The position numbers and the translations under genes are program-made. This document shows, piece after piece, positions 33,379 through 44,527 of a stretch of DNA of 64,000 nucleotides. Every line of letters starts with the position of its first letter. Position 1 is the first letter of the stretch. The stretch lies in the NCBI RefSeq assembly GCF_000143415.4, contig NW_003314421.1, positions 179,073-243,072 of the forward strand, read 5' to 3'. The stretch comes from Selaginella moellendorffii (taxonomy: Eukaryota; Streptophyta; Lycopodiopsida; Selaginellales; Selaginellaceae). The notes under the pieces are model-generated. The model saw only the letters and a program-made list of their open reading frames with translations. It was not told where the DNA came from and did not search any database.

Positions 33379-34885
33379 TGTAAGTGACTAATTTTTCTAT
33401 TCTACTTTAGTCATTTAACCACACCTTCGACTACTTGGAAGAGTCTTATTCACAACCTCCATAAGTCCAATTTAGGATTTGGGACTTAGTAGCCCCGAGA
33501 ATGGCATCCATGCCACTCAACCTTTAGACTTGGTCCAAGTGCTCCATATGTCCAGTCCCATAATCAACACCCCAAGGTACCACTAACATACTAGCTCGTT
33601 ACGCTAAGGCCATGCCTATTCAACTTGGTCACACTGGTGGTTTAACACCACTTGTATCGTAGTCCCATCTTTCAAAGACTGGGCCATCCATCCATGAGAG
33701 ACCATCCAATATCCATTCCCTAGCATCCTTAAGATGCCCACAGACATGGGGAACAACCTTCCCCAATATCCCTTTTACAGTCCCCACCAAGTCCCTTTTC
33801 TATCCATGGCCGTGTTCGCCAACATTGCCACTGGAACAAGGCTCATAAGCTCGACCACTAAGTCCCACTATCCTTTAGGACTTCTTCACCACATGACCGT
33901 ATCCTTGGTCATTACACCAGAGGACCACTCCTCTTCCTTTCCATAGTCTGGGACTTTGGGACAATATTTTAGAACATCATGGCCCTATGCAAGCCTCATG
34001 GGTACTCTCCCCACCTTCTGCCTTTGGGTGCTCTAGCTATGGGCTTAGAGTGAGGTTCCGTTAAGCCACGCCAAGTATCCAAGTAGGTAGTGCCACCCAC
34101 GCTTGGACTAGGAGCATCGACCATTTGATCTCCAAGGGGAACTAGAGTTGGCTCTTAAACACTTCACCAAGTTACCTTGCTTATCAGTCCGTATTCACTC
34201 TAACTTTGGACTTCCCAGTGGTTATCTCATCACCCAATAGCTGGGCTTAGCCTTCTTGGGCCAAACTGGCCTTTCCTAGCCAAATTGGCTCCATTAGGGT
34301 CCAACCCCCACACTCTCCCTACTATACTTTTGAAACCCCCCCCTCTTGGGGGACGATTGCTTTGGGCTTTCACCCAACATTCTGTATTAGTATTTAGACC
34401 CGGACTTGGACTCGGACTTGGTCTCAGACTCGGTCTCGGTCTCAGTTCCATCTCAGACTCCATCTCGGACTCCATCTCGGGTCCATCTTGGATTTCATCT
34501 CGGGTCCATCTCGGACTCCATCTTGACTCCATCTCAGGTCCGTCTCGGACACCATCTCGGGTCCATCTTGGACTCCATCTCGGGTCTATCTTGGGTCCAT
34601 CTCAGACTCCATCTCAAACTCCATTTTGAGTCCATCTCGGACTCCTTCTTGGACACTTCTATATGTCATGTGTTGGTCCTCTTGTGTCCCTTTTCTAGAG
34701 ACTCACTTATTACTCACTTCATGCTTGTTCCTCAAGCACTTCGTTGGGAGTTCCACTCCCACTCTCGACCTTTTAAGTTGGACCTTTTAGTCCAAACATA
34801 TTACGCTTATTTGGCTCTCGCTTCAGCCACTACCACATGGCACCCTTTTGGCTCCACTTTGGGGCTTAGGGATTTGTGTTTCACA
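33379..34885 (+). mobile_element. LTR B, solo-like copy
   Basis: Starts TGTAAGTGACTAATTTTTC and ends GGGATTTGTGTTTCACA, the same ends as the proven solo LTR at 51828-53672, with a shorter minisatellite (34390-34660). The flanks GAGAG and ACTCC do not match, so no target duplication is preserved. Confidence 0.8.
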
Positions 34886-35660
34886 ACTCCACCACCCATA
34901 TATGAAGTTCGACGTCTTCATCGAATGATAAATTATTTTATAAAGTAATACTAATATGTATTACCCTTTCCATCCTTGGCACCTAGCCAATATTCGTTAA
35001 TGGTTTGACACCGAAGGCTCATTATGTGTTGTCCATCCTCCAAGAAGCATGGTCTCTCTAACATAAAGACTCGATCGACCACCTGTGGTGGTTCTCTCCC
35101 TTTCATTGGTTTAGTTCTTGCTAAATTTGTTTGAGACTCTTCCTCTATCTCAATCCCACTACTTATTCTCGAGTAGTCTCAACTTCTATCGATATAACCA
35201 TTCCACTTTGGAACTTTTGACAAAAATTCAACAGTCAAAAGGGAAACTTTGTTACATCTGTGGACGTAGTTTAATATGCCAACTATAAGGGCAAGAGATA
35301 TCAATCAAATGAAGTACTTACATGGCTGCTTGTAAATAATCAAACAGAAGAGAAGGAAATGTTTTAAGAGAGACACCTAAGCTCAGGCTAAATACATATA
35401 TATGGATTTACTATATATGACTATACATGAATTTAAAATAACTGAAATAATAATAATTATGTCTTTTTAAACTAAATTTCTTAAATAAACTTAAATATGG
35501 ATTGTTGTGCACTCAACGTTGTCAACACATTATCTATGCCGTTTCCCTTACTGTCACCAATAGAGAATCCAGTCACCTACCAAAGGAAAACCAGAATCGT
35601 AAGACTCTCTTGGTATCAAAGTCTAGCTGAATCGCACCTGGAAAGCCTCCTTTACCACTA
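34886..35660. other. Intergenic, nothing recognised
   Basis: AT-rich, especially 35380-35500. It lies downstream of the Crinkler-type gene and may hold its 3' untranslated region and polyadenylation site. Confidence 0.4.
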
Positions 35661-35671
35661 AATACTGGTGA

Positions 35672-38353
35672 TCACATCTCTCTCGTACACTTTTTGGTAT
35701 GCCTTACAGCTGCAATCTGCTCGATCATACCAAAATTGGAGCCGATAATAACACTCGAGGCGTATATATCCATCGGATTAGACTTTTGATATGAGAGAGC
35801 TGATGAATTGTCCTTGTCCGAGAAAAATACGTATCCAAAGTTCGTTCGAGCATACTCTACAAAAAACAAAAATTAAAAATAAACGAAAAATGTATAACGT
35901 ATGGACTTACTTTCATCGCCAGGCTGCTCATTGTCCTTGATAGCAATCAGTCTTCGGACGTCACTCTTAACATTTCGAACGACTTCCGACCAATCCGCAA
36001 TGGCTGGCTTAAGAGGGTCTCCAGAGCACTTGCTTTGGATGTACAAAAGAAATGGCTCCAAATCAATGCCTTTTACTTCCTCGAGTATCAGGAAGGTATC
36101 AGCCCCTCTGTTCCGAGGTCCACACATGGCCCAAGTCCCTGACCTTTGAACCTCCTCCTTTGAGCCTGGACTACTGTGTTTGATCCGAAACCAAAAAACT
36201 AAAAACAAGAACATACCTGGACTCAGTTGCTTGATTGAAACTGGAAAAGTGGGGAACCTGAACTTTCGGTTCTTCAGATTGTCAGGGATGTACCAATCGC
36301 AAGGCAACACGTCTGCCAGCATGAAGGTGTCTGAACCCCCCGATAGTAACTGCAAATAACAACATGTTAGTAACCGAGACTATGAAAGACTATGAACGTA
36401 GAATTCACATACCTTATGAATGTAGATGCTGAAGATCAGAGACAACAAATCGTTGTCTTCCTTCTGCTTCCAATCATCCGTTGACATTGTTGTCAAATCA
36501 AAAGTTGTAGAGCCAAAAAGGTCCTCCCGCTGGAGTGTTAGCTTATGCAGTAACACAGGTGAAAACTCCACCAGAGCCTTTTCTCCGTCAAGAACCACAG
36601 CCACTACTCCACAACTCTCCAGAGCTTCCCATGTCAAAACATTCTCTCCTGGAAAGGCCTGCAGCAGAACCGGTCCATTCCTTGAGACATGCTCACGAAG
36701 CATCGATGCTTGAATTGCTCGTAAGAAATAAGAAAATCTCTCATCCCCGGCAAAGCCATTGTAATACTTGAATCTTCTGCATAGGCTCCACACACGATCC
36801 AGAATCCGCCTTACTTTGTCTCTCAGGAAGGGCTCCTGAATTCTCAGCGCAAGGTTGTCAATGTCAAGGGCCATGTCTGGGTCATCTGAAGCCAAAGCCT
36901 GAACCATGAAGGTAATCAACCTCGGATTCCCTCCGCTCAGCTTGCACAACAGCTGCATGCCATCATTTAAAGCGTGAAGTTCTTCACGGTTTGAAGTCCT
37001 CAGCACCTTGTTAAAGACTTGCAACACCAGCTTCTCCCGATCGCTGCTGCTGAGAGGGTTGACAGGAATATAAATCACTTCAGATGATCCAGTGTCACCG
37101 CTCTCTCTCAAAGATGCCGCTGTGAAAAGGTTGGTCGCTCCGAGCATAGTGACAAACGTTTTGCCACCCACGTTGCTGTACTTCCAAACTATGAACTCCC
37201 GAAACACTTTCTGAACAAGGACGTTGTTCCTCCCAATCTCATCAAAGAAGAACGACAGGAAAATGTTTTGGTCTCCGAGCTCGCAGACTTCTCGCAACAA
37301 AGCTATCACGTCATCAAACAGGAGGAACTTCTTCAAATCAGGTGCTTTGGCATCAACAACAGCGACAAGCTCTTGGTAAAAAAAACACGTCCAAGTCCCA
37401 GTATCTTTTCTGATGTTATCTTGGCCATCTGCTCTAGAAACAGCTGCATGCAAAGTCCTCAGGGCCAAAACCTGAGCATCACCCAGCCCGGCCTCACCAA
37501 TGAAAGTTGAAATAAAATCATGGTACATGACCACGTCGAGATGTTCAACGGTGCTCATCATGGCATCCCACGGTCGCACCTCATCGATTGATGTATCGAA
37601 AAGCGAGGCAAGTTGTTGAATCCTTAGCCCTGGATCACTCTGTTGCCTTCTCATCTCAATGAGTATTTGTGGGAGTGCCTTGCCAAATGATGTTTTTCCC
37701 GCACCCGGGAATCCAACCACACCCATTATATGGTGGAGGCGCCTAAACACATCCCAGTCTGTGTGTTGATTGCTCATGAATTGCTTGTACAACAGCCAGT
37801 TACCCCTGAGCAATGCATCCACAGTCTTCTCTCGTCCAACAATGGGAAACTGCTGCCCGATGTCCTTCAGAGACAAGCCAGTTGGCAAAGAAGATAATGA
37901 ATCCCTTTCAAGGCATTTTCTGTACATGCGGGCATGCTTAAGACGAGGTCCAAAGAGCTCCTTCAGCTTGGCAATCCGATCACGGGCGTTTGACCAATCA
38001 ACTCCACTAGAGGGAATGAGCTGCTGACGGAGCTGCTTCTCCTTCTCCATCCAGTGCTTCTGAAGCTCACGGAGCTGGTTCTCCTTCTCACGGAGCTGCT
38101 TTTTCTCCTCCATCCAGTGTTTCTGAAGCTCACCCTGCGTGGAATCCACCTTCTGGTCAGCGCGCTCCACCTTCTGCTCAACCTGCTCAATCGCTTGTTG
38201 CACGGCCCTGATCTCCGATTCCACTTCCTCAATCTGCTGCTGAATCGATCGCTCAGGCCCATCCGCCCTTTGCCGCTTCCCAGCCCTGATATCTGATTCC
38301 AATTCTTCCCCATCCGCCCTTGGCGGCTTCCCATGAGACTGCTCTCGCACCAT
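35672..38353 (-). CDS. Crinkler-type protein: coiled coil, P-loop NTPase, PD-(D/E)XK-like C terminus
   Basis: The four-exon model is open end to end: 38353-36413, 36349-36217, 36165-35911 and 35856-35672, about 837 residues, with GT..AG introns of 63, 51 and 54 bp. Residues 35-110 form a Glu/Gln/Lys coiled coil. FPIVGRE (169-175) opens an ATPase domain with Walker A GFPGAGKTS (214-222), Walker B FLSFFFDEIG (365-374) and a sensor-like FVTMLGATN (400-408). The C-terminal exons contain GADTFLI, with D714, then IQSK, with Q735-x-K737. This D..(E/Q)xK spacing is typical of restriction-endonuclease-fold domains. The order (header, NTPase, nuclease-like tail) is that of Crinkler/RHS-type effectors known from oomycetes, kinetoplastids and some plants. 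Family membership rests on architecture, and the nuclease assignment is inference. Intron 2 uses the acceptor after AGTCCAG because the earlier CACAG would frameshift. It is the only intact gene seen here. Confidence 0.8.
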
Positions 38354-38590
38354 GGCGGAACCCTAACCTAGGTACTCTGTTTTTTAGGGTTCTAGCCGTA
38401 GAATGGGACATTGTGCGAGGCGAGCTGCATTCGATGTGAGGTTGATAGAAAACACCTGAAACTTGCATTGAGGTATGTTCAGCTGAATCTGTGAAATGGT
38501 GTAGACTTTACTGAGTTTACCTGCATTTGGGCAGGTAAACTGGAGTAGGTTCACGTAGAAAAGAACTAATGTTGACTACTCATTCAGAGC
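38354..38590. promoter_or_regulatory. Divergent intergenic region
   Basis: About 240 bp separates the start codon of the Crinkler-type gene (-) from the first recognisable CDKAL1 coding (+). It would have to hold both promoters. No clear TATA element stands out. Confidence 0.4.
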
Positions 38591-39292
38591 GGCTGTGAGT
38601 ATATGGCAGGACAGCTTCAGGCTTATGGCCATCTAGGACTCTCCTCAGAGAGCTGATCTTTGGCTGATCAACACGTAAGTTCAGTATCAGAAGGCAGAAT
38701 CTTAAGCTGGATCAACTTGTTGCTGCTGTCTTATTCGCAGGTGTACTGTGCAAGCTCCGACAATGGAAACACTGATACGTAAAGGCAAAGCGGCCTCTAT
38801 TCCCTTGGTGGATAGCTGGATGGGTTCCTCAGGGTTTAAAAGATCTCGAAGCCATCAGCGTCATCGGAGTGCAGCAAATACAGCAGGGGAGACTTTGAAA
38901 GGCCACGAGGCCTGGCTGCTTCGACGGGATGCTTTACCGTCTCTTGATTTGCCAAAAGTTTATAATCTCTTTTGCTGTTGTGTTTTCAGGTTCGTAAGAA
39001 CAAGTTTGTCGAGATCATTCCTATCAACGTTGGCTGCTTGGGTGCTTGCACATACTGCAAGATGAAGCATGCTCGCGGGCATCTTGGCAGCTACACAGTA
39101 GACGCACTAGTAAGGACCTTCGCCAGTTTCTTTTCTCTGTTACTGAGCTTTATCTACAGGTGCAAAGATTGAAAACTGTGGTGTCTGAAGGTGTGAAGGA
39201 GATATGGCGACACTGGAGCTTGTTACATGACACACCTCACCACATGTCCATTAGGGTTTTCCTGTTCTGTCCGCTAGTGCAGTGCGCTTTAA

Positions 39293-39304
39293 TGGTATCG
39301 GAGC
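39293..39304 (+). promoter_or_regulatory. Copia primer-binding site
   Basis: TGGTATCGGAGC, one base different from the usual plant copia site complementary to initiator tRNA-Met, directly after the short 5' LTR. Confidence 0.85.
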
Positions 39305-39316
39305 TGGGATAGCACT

Positions 39317-40417
39317 ATGGAAGGAAAGCCATCCATCTGCAAGTTTGATGGAGAAGGGTTTGAGGGATTCAAGATCCATCTTGAATCTTATCTCTTGTTT
39401 CATGGTTTGTTGGGGATTGTAGATGGGACAGAGTCATCACCGGCTCTAGGCTCTAGCACTGTTGAGGTGCGTGATTGGAACCTTCGGGATTCCAAGGCTA
39501 GAGGGAGTATTGCGATGTGCTTGTCCTCGAATGTTCTCTTTGCTGCCCCATTGATTCCAAAGTCCACTGTGGCAGAGCTTTGGAAGTGGCTGAGTGACAC
39601 CTATGGCACCAAGAGTGAAATGGATGTCTTCAACATCCATTCACAAATGGATTCCTTGAGGCTAGAGGAAAATGGCAATATCCAGACTCACACTACCAAA
39701 CTCCAGGGCTTCTTCACACAACTTGCGGCTGCTGGGGTGAAACACTGTCTCACAGATGAGCAGCAAAGGCTACAGCTCTACAGGTCCTTGCTAGCTAGCT
39801 GGAAGAATACAGTTGAGAGCCTGCTTCTCCAACCAAGGATGACTTGGGCAAATGCTGTGAGGAGTCTTCACAACATTGAGGCCATGCGAAGCGAGAGAGC
39901 TGAAATGCTACAGGCTATGTATGCTTTGCAGGCTTCTGGTGATGCCAAGGTGGCAAAACTGCATGCAGCTGCAAATGCCCAGAAAGGGCAAAATTCCATG
40001 GCATCTGGGCGTGCCAAGCCCAGACTTGCTAAGAATCAGTGTGCTTGCTGCTTGGAGATGGGCCACTGGGCTCAAGATTACCTTGCTCCCAAGCCTGTCA
40101 AGCGACTAGCTACGCTGGCAAAAGCCAATCTACTCGAGCGTGATGGAATTGCTACAGCAAATGAGGCTGCTGAGGAGCTCTACAACACAGAGCCAATTGC
40201 AGCACTAAGCCGGTGGCTCTTAGACTTTGGTTGTACTAATCTTATGAGCAATAAGAAGAGTCTTTTTGAGTGTTATCAGCCGAGCATTGGAAAACATAGT
40301 GTTCATTTAGGTGACAATACCACTATCCCCGTAGAAGGCATCGGGCAATTTTGGCTCTCACTTGATCATGGGAGGACCATAGCCTTTGATGGTGCCATGC
40401 ACGTTTCCACCTTGTGA
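39317..40417 (+). pseudogene. Copia gag and protease region
   Basis: 366 codons open to a stop at 40418. The copia gag (UBN2/DUF4219-like) start FDGEGFEGFKIHLESYLLFHG is followed by LWKWLSDTYGTKSEMDVFNI and the zinc knuckle CACCLEMGHWAQDY (near 40040), whose fourth ligand (Cys) is replaced by Tyr. The retropepsin motif reads LDFGCT instead of LDSGCT (near 40220), so the catalytic Asp is kept but the following Ser is lost. Confidence 0.85.
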
Positions 40418-40459
40418 CGAAACTTAATATCCGTCACCAAGATATGTGATCAAAATGCA

Positions 40460-41361
40460 ATGGTAGTCTTTGATGCAAAGGGAGTCTCTTTGGTTGACTC
40501 TAGCAACTTTTATATGCTTGGGACAAAATTGCTTCGTGGGTCATGCATTGGGGACTTGTATAAGATTATTGCTACTGACCCGGTTCAGGCCTTTCAGACT
40601 GTGGAGGCAGATTCTTGTGCAGAGCTTTGGCATAAAAGACTTGGTCATATTCATTACCAATCTCTTCAACGGATGAAATCCCAAGATATTGTTACTGGAT
40701 TGGATTTCTGACGTATCCCATCTACATTTTATGAAGCTTGCATTTTAGGCAAGCATTACCGTCAGAATTTCTCGCCGAGTAAGCATCGAGCACTTAACTT
40801 CTAGACTTGGTCCATTCTGATCTTTGCGGCCCCATGGACGTGCCAAGTCACAATGGGGCAAGATATTTCATCACATTTATTGATGACTATAGCCGTCGAA
40901 CATGCATCCACTTCTTGATGCGTAAAAGTGATGCAGTTGTTGCCTTTCAAACGTACAAGGCCTATGTTGAAAACCTTCTCTGTCGAAAGATAAAAACTCT
41001 TCAAGTTGGTGGTGGTGGTGAATACCTCAACAATGATCTTCGGGGCATCTATCATGATGTAGGCATACAACTGCAAGCCACAGCCCGCTACACCCCCCAG
41101 CAAAATGGTGTTGCAGAAAGGAAGAATCGCACTCTTGTTAATGCTGCTCACACTTTGTTAGCTGATGCACATCTTGACAAGATGTTTTGGCAAGAGGCCA
41201 TAGCCACAGCAATGCATGTACAAAATTGCCTTGCCACAGCTGCTTTGGATGGAAAAACCCTTGAGGCATTTTGGACAGGTTCTACTCCTAATGTGTCCCA
41301 CTTTCAAGTCTTCAGTTGTGCAGCATATGCACATACCCCTGATCAACTTCGGAAAAGCTAA
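40460..41361 (+). pseudogene. Copia integrase
   Basis: The integrase zinc finger is partly present (LWHKRLGHIHYQSLQRM, then a stop at 40710, with the Cys pair lost in another frame). The core keeps the first Asp (VHSDLCGPM) and the Glu (PQQNGVAERKNRTLVN). The second catalytic Asp motif SDNGGE reads VGGGGE (near 41015), so the D-D-E triad is broken. Stops follow at 41359. Confidence 0.88.
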
Positions 41362-41511
41362 ATCCCAAAAGTAAAAAATTCATCTGGATATGCACAGGAC
41401 GACACCATCGGGAGAAAAGCTTACAAATTATGGGATCTTGCATCTCACAAGGCTCTTGTAAGCACAGATGTCATGTTCAATGAAGACGACTTTCCCATGC
41501 GTACAAAGGCT

Positions 41512-41690
41512 CTTCAAGATCCTTCTGTCATTGCTGAGACTTGATTTGTTCCTTTGATCCACTTATGGGAAATGGTCCACTCTTGCCTCCGCCTCAAGAT
41601 CCTTCTTTCATTGCTGAGACTTGACTTGTTCCTTTGATCCACTTATGGGAGATGGTCCACTCTTGCCTCCACCTCAAGATCCTATTCATG
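41512..41690 (+). repeat. 80-bp tandem duplication in the copia linker
   Basis: The unit TCAAGATCCTTCTGTCATTG..CTTGCCTCCGCC (41514-41593) is repeated at 41594-41673 with about five differences. It lies between integrase and RT. The RT fragment at 26263 begins downstream of it. Confidence 0.85.
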
Positions 41691-43460
41691 AGTTGCCACT
41701 AGAGATTCCACTGGGGAATCCTCCACTTCTGGACATGCTTGAACCAGCTGATGCTCCTCCAGTCGAGGACAGGCCTCCAACACCTCCACCACCTTGTCGA
41801 CGTCGTGGCATGCCTAATCTGATGCCAGTTCTTGATCACCCCCGGGAACGTCAGCCCTCGTTGAAAGTCTGGGAAAATGCTGAAGCAGATGCTGCAGAGC
41901 TTGATGACTTTTGTGTCCTTGTTGACATCAGCATCCCCATGACCTATGATGAGGCCGTCTCAGGACCTGAGGCTTCATCTTGGATGGAAGCTATTGCGGA
42001 AGAAGTTTCTTCCATTCAGGTTAACGGAACTTATGTTCCAATTGATTCAGCGCCATTGGGATGACGTGTTTTGGATCCAAAATGGATTTTTTCCAAAAAG
42101 TATGGGAAAGATGGTCAGGTTGTATGTTATAAGGCACGGTTGGTTGTTCACGGTTTTCGCCAAGTCCATGGCCTTGACTACAATGAAACATTCTCACCGG
42201 TTGTAAAAATGGCCAACCTCTGTACTCTTTTTGCACTTGCAGCTGCTCACAAATGGCAAGTCCACCATATGGACGTCAAAACTACATTTTTGAATGGGGA
42301 TTTGCAAGAGGACATCTATATGCATATACCTCCTGGTTTTGAGGACGATGTTGCCCCTGGTGGCCCTATATGGCAATTGCAGAAAGCTTTGTCTGGCCTA
42401 AAACAGAGCTCCTGTATTTGGTATCAAAAATTTGATGCCACCCTACGCGCTCAAGGCTTTCGTCACTGTCATGCTGATCACAATGTGTATGTGAATGGTC
42501 ATGTTGAGCACATGCTTATTGTGGCCCTCTATGTTGATGATTTGCTCATCATGGGTGATGACACCGATGCCATTGCTGCTCTGAAAGCTGCTCTCAGCCA
42601 GCAATTCCAGATGAAGGACCTTGGCCAAGTCTCCTACTTTCTTGGCTTTGAAGTCACACGTTGAGTCTGGTGGCTACATGCAGCCAACGATGTAAAGTCG
42701 AAGTCTTGCTGGATCGGTTTGGTATGCGTGATTGCCACCCCGTCAAGACCCCGATGGTCGTTGGTGCTATCGACCTCACAGTTGAGCAGTCTGGTGAGCC
42801 TCTACCCACTGGGACTCCCTATCGGCATCTCATTGGTTGCCTCACATATTTGGCCTTGATGACTCGCCCCACATATGCTACTATTGCCTTGAGTCAATAC
42901 AACACATCACCAACCACCATACATTGGCAAGCTGCCAAGCGTATCGTGAAATACCCCCAGGGCACTATGGACTATGGCATTGCTTATTCAAGGGGTGATG
43001 CTTCATTGGCATGCTACACAGATGCTAGTTTTGCCAACAACAAAGGTCATCGCTCAACTTCTGGCATTTGCCTTTCCTTCTCAGGAGGTGCCATCACGTG
43101 GGCCTCCAAGCAACAATCTGTAGTGGCCCTTTCTAGTGCAGAAGCAGAGTACATCGCACTCACTATTGGTAGCAGGGACGTGGTCTGGGCTCAAGGGTTA
43201 CTTGCTGAGCTGGGATGTGCATAAGCTGGCCCCACTACTTCTTGGTGTGACAACTGAAGCAACATTGCCATGTCTAAGAACCCTGTCCACCATGCCCACT
43301 CGAAGCACATTGAAGTCCAATTTCACTACGTGCGTGAGTTGGTTGACGGTGGCACCCTGGCCGTCCAACATCTCAGGATACAGGACATGCCAGCCGATCT
43401 TCTCACCAAGCCGTTGGGGCCACACCAGTTTCAGCTCCTACGCGACAGATTTGGTTTGGT
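41621..43460 (+). pseudogene. Copia reverse transcriptase and RNase H
   Basis: RT runs from SWMEAIAEEVSSIQ through DPKWIFSKKYGKDGQ and MDVKTTFLNGDLQEDI to an intact YVDDLLIMGDD box (near 42535) and DLGQVSYFLGFEV. The stop after APLG (42063) and the one at 42662 separate RT from the connection domain (FGMRDCHPVKTPM). RNase H (YTDASFANNKGHRSTSG, LSSAEAEYIAL) ends near 43222. The conserved tail HIEVQFHYVRELVDGG and PADLLTKPL extends to about 43460. Confidence 0.9.
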
Positions 43461-43470
43461 GAGTGGCTCC

Positions 43471-43484
43471 GGTTTGGGGGGGAG
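43471..43484 (+). promoter_or_regulatory. Polypurine tract of the copia element
   Basis: GGTTTGGGGGGGAG abuts the 3' LTR start at 43485. Confidence 0.8.
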
Positions 43485-44527
43485 TGTTACACGACACACC
43501 TCACCACGAGTTCATTAGGGTTTTCCTGTTCTGTAGTGCGCTTTGATCCCGATTTGTCTCAGAGCTTACGGTTATGGTTATCTGTTTCAAGCTAGCATTT
43601 TTTATTTACTTTTTTCTTTCTTTGCACTACAGGACGAGACATTGGAGCAAATATACCAGTGCTTCTACGTGCTTTAGTTGCCGCGCTTCCTCATAGACAG
43701 AAGTACAATGCTCCGAATCTACATCTTACAGCCTCTGGAGGAAATGGCTGTCACCCCTGCGTGTATTCGTTCCTTCATGTTCTGGTTCAATCTGGAAGGG
43801 ACTCGGTGTTGGAGGTACCGATGTTCTGGGTGATTGTTTTGTCTCTATAAGCCGTTTTCTGTGTTCTTCAGGGCATGAAGAGAGAGTACACGTTTGCCGA
43901 GTTTAGAAAAACTAGTCCCGAAGATTCATATCGCTACAGATATTATCTGTGGATTTCCAGGTACACTCGCATGCATGAAAAAGATTGTATCTTATTGAGT
44001 TTTTATCCTTGTCAGGAGAAACATCAGAGGATTTTGACAGGATCATGGAACTAATACGAGAGTACACGTTCCCACAGGTCCACATATCACAGTTTTACCC
44101 TCGACCAGGTAGGTAATCTCTGTACATGCTGCTGAATGGTTCTCACTGTCACTAGTGTTTATCCTGTCAATAGTGTTTATCCTTAGACAGGAACACCGGC
44201 GGCTCTAATGAAACGGGTTCCAACGCTCGAAGTGAAGAAACGAAGCCGTTCCTTGACAAGTCTGTTCGAATCGTTCACTCCTTACGCAGGAATGGAGGTA
44301 AAACGTACCGAGTCTGGGTCACAACACTGCTGCTGATGGAATTCATCTGGTATTCTTTCTTTTGTTCTACGTCTCTGCAGGTTGGCCTGTGTACAAGTTC
44401 TACTTCCAGCTGTACCGGGCCTTCTTGGAAGCAAGTTAATGTGAAGATTACGTCTGTCGGAAGATGGTCTGTGACTGGCGAGTGGCGAACCAGATTCCAC
44501 TCCTGGAGACGATGCTGAGAAAGTCGG

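Larger units (their letters stand above)
39221..43561 (+). mobile_element. Ty1/copia retrotransposon with very short LTRs
   Basis: The 5' LTR begins TGTTACATGACACACC (39221-about 39290). The 3' LTR begins TGTTACACGACACACC and ends GTCTCA (43485-43561, 77 bp). The 5-bp duplication GAGCT flanks it (39216-39220 and 43562-43566), and removing the element plus one GAGCT rejoins the host codons for GAYG. Domain order is gag, protease, integrase, RT, RNase H, as in copia. Multiple stops make it inactive. The 5' LTR lacks the last 15 bp or so seen in the 3' LTR. Confidence 0.93.
38590..44500 (+). pseudogene. CDKAL1: CDKAL1-type threonylcarbamoyladenosine tRNA methylthiotransferase, decayed and split by copia
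   Basis: The family adds a methylthio group to t6A37 of tRNA using a UPF0004 domain, a radical-SAM domain and TRAM. Exons visible: about 38595-38690 (EYMAGQLQAYG, ADLWLINT), 38741-38957 (LIRKGKAASIPLV, LPSLDLPK), 38990-39109 ([16 protein letters not shown], radical-SAM CLGACTYC), 39160-39220 plus 43567-43570 (VKEIW, DTGAYG), 43633-43814, 43871-43960, 44016-44108 ([10 protein letters not shown]), 44191-44297 (KKRSRSLTSLFESF) and about 44383-44490 (VKITSVGRWSVTGE). Introns are about 30-85 bp. Besides the 4.3-kb copia insertion in the exon, about 11 nt are missing between W and DTGAYG. GMTNPP-type residues are lost near 43720, and single-base shifts occur near 38640, 43905 and 44297. The gene is dead. 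Confidence 0.9.

Noticed and set aside
33379-34885. A proven solo LTR
   Set aside because: The ends match LTR B but the flanking 5-mers GAGAG and ACTCC differ, so insertion versus recombination cannot be decided.
36166-36216. Reading through intron 2 of the Crinkler-type gene without splicing
   Set aside because: The frame stays open, but the insert would add a hydrophobic MFLFLVFWFR stretch in the nuclease-like region. GT..AG borders of 51 bp restore a smooth frame, so splicing is preferred, though not proven.
36426-38296. Shadow frames on + within the Crinkler-type gene
   Set aside because: The complement of coiled-coil and ATPase coding, with no motifs of their own.
38360-38400. Possible telomeric sequence near AACCCTAACC and TTTTTTAGGG
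   Set aside because: Only single, imperfect units and no tandem tract.
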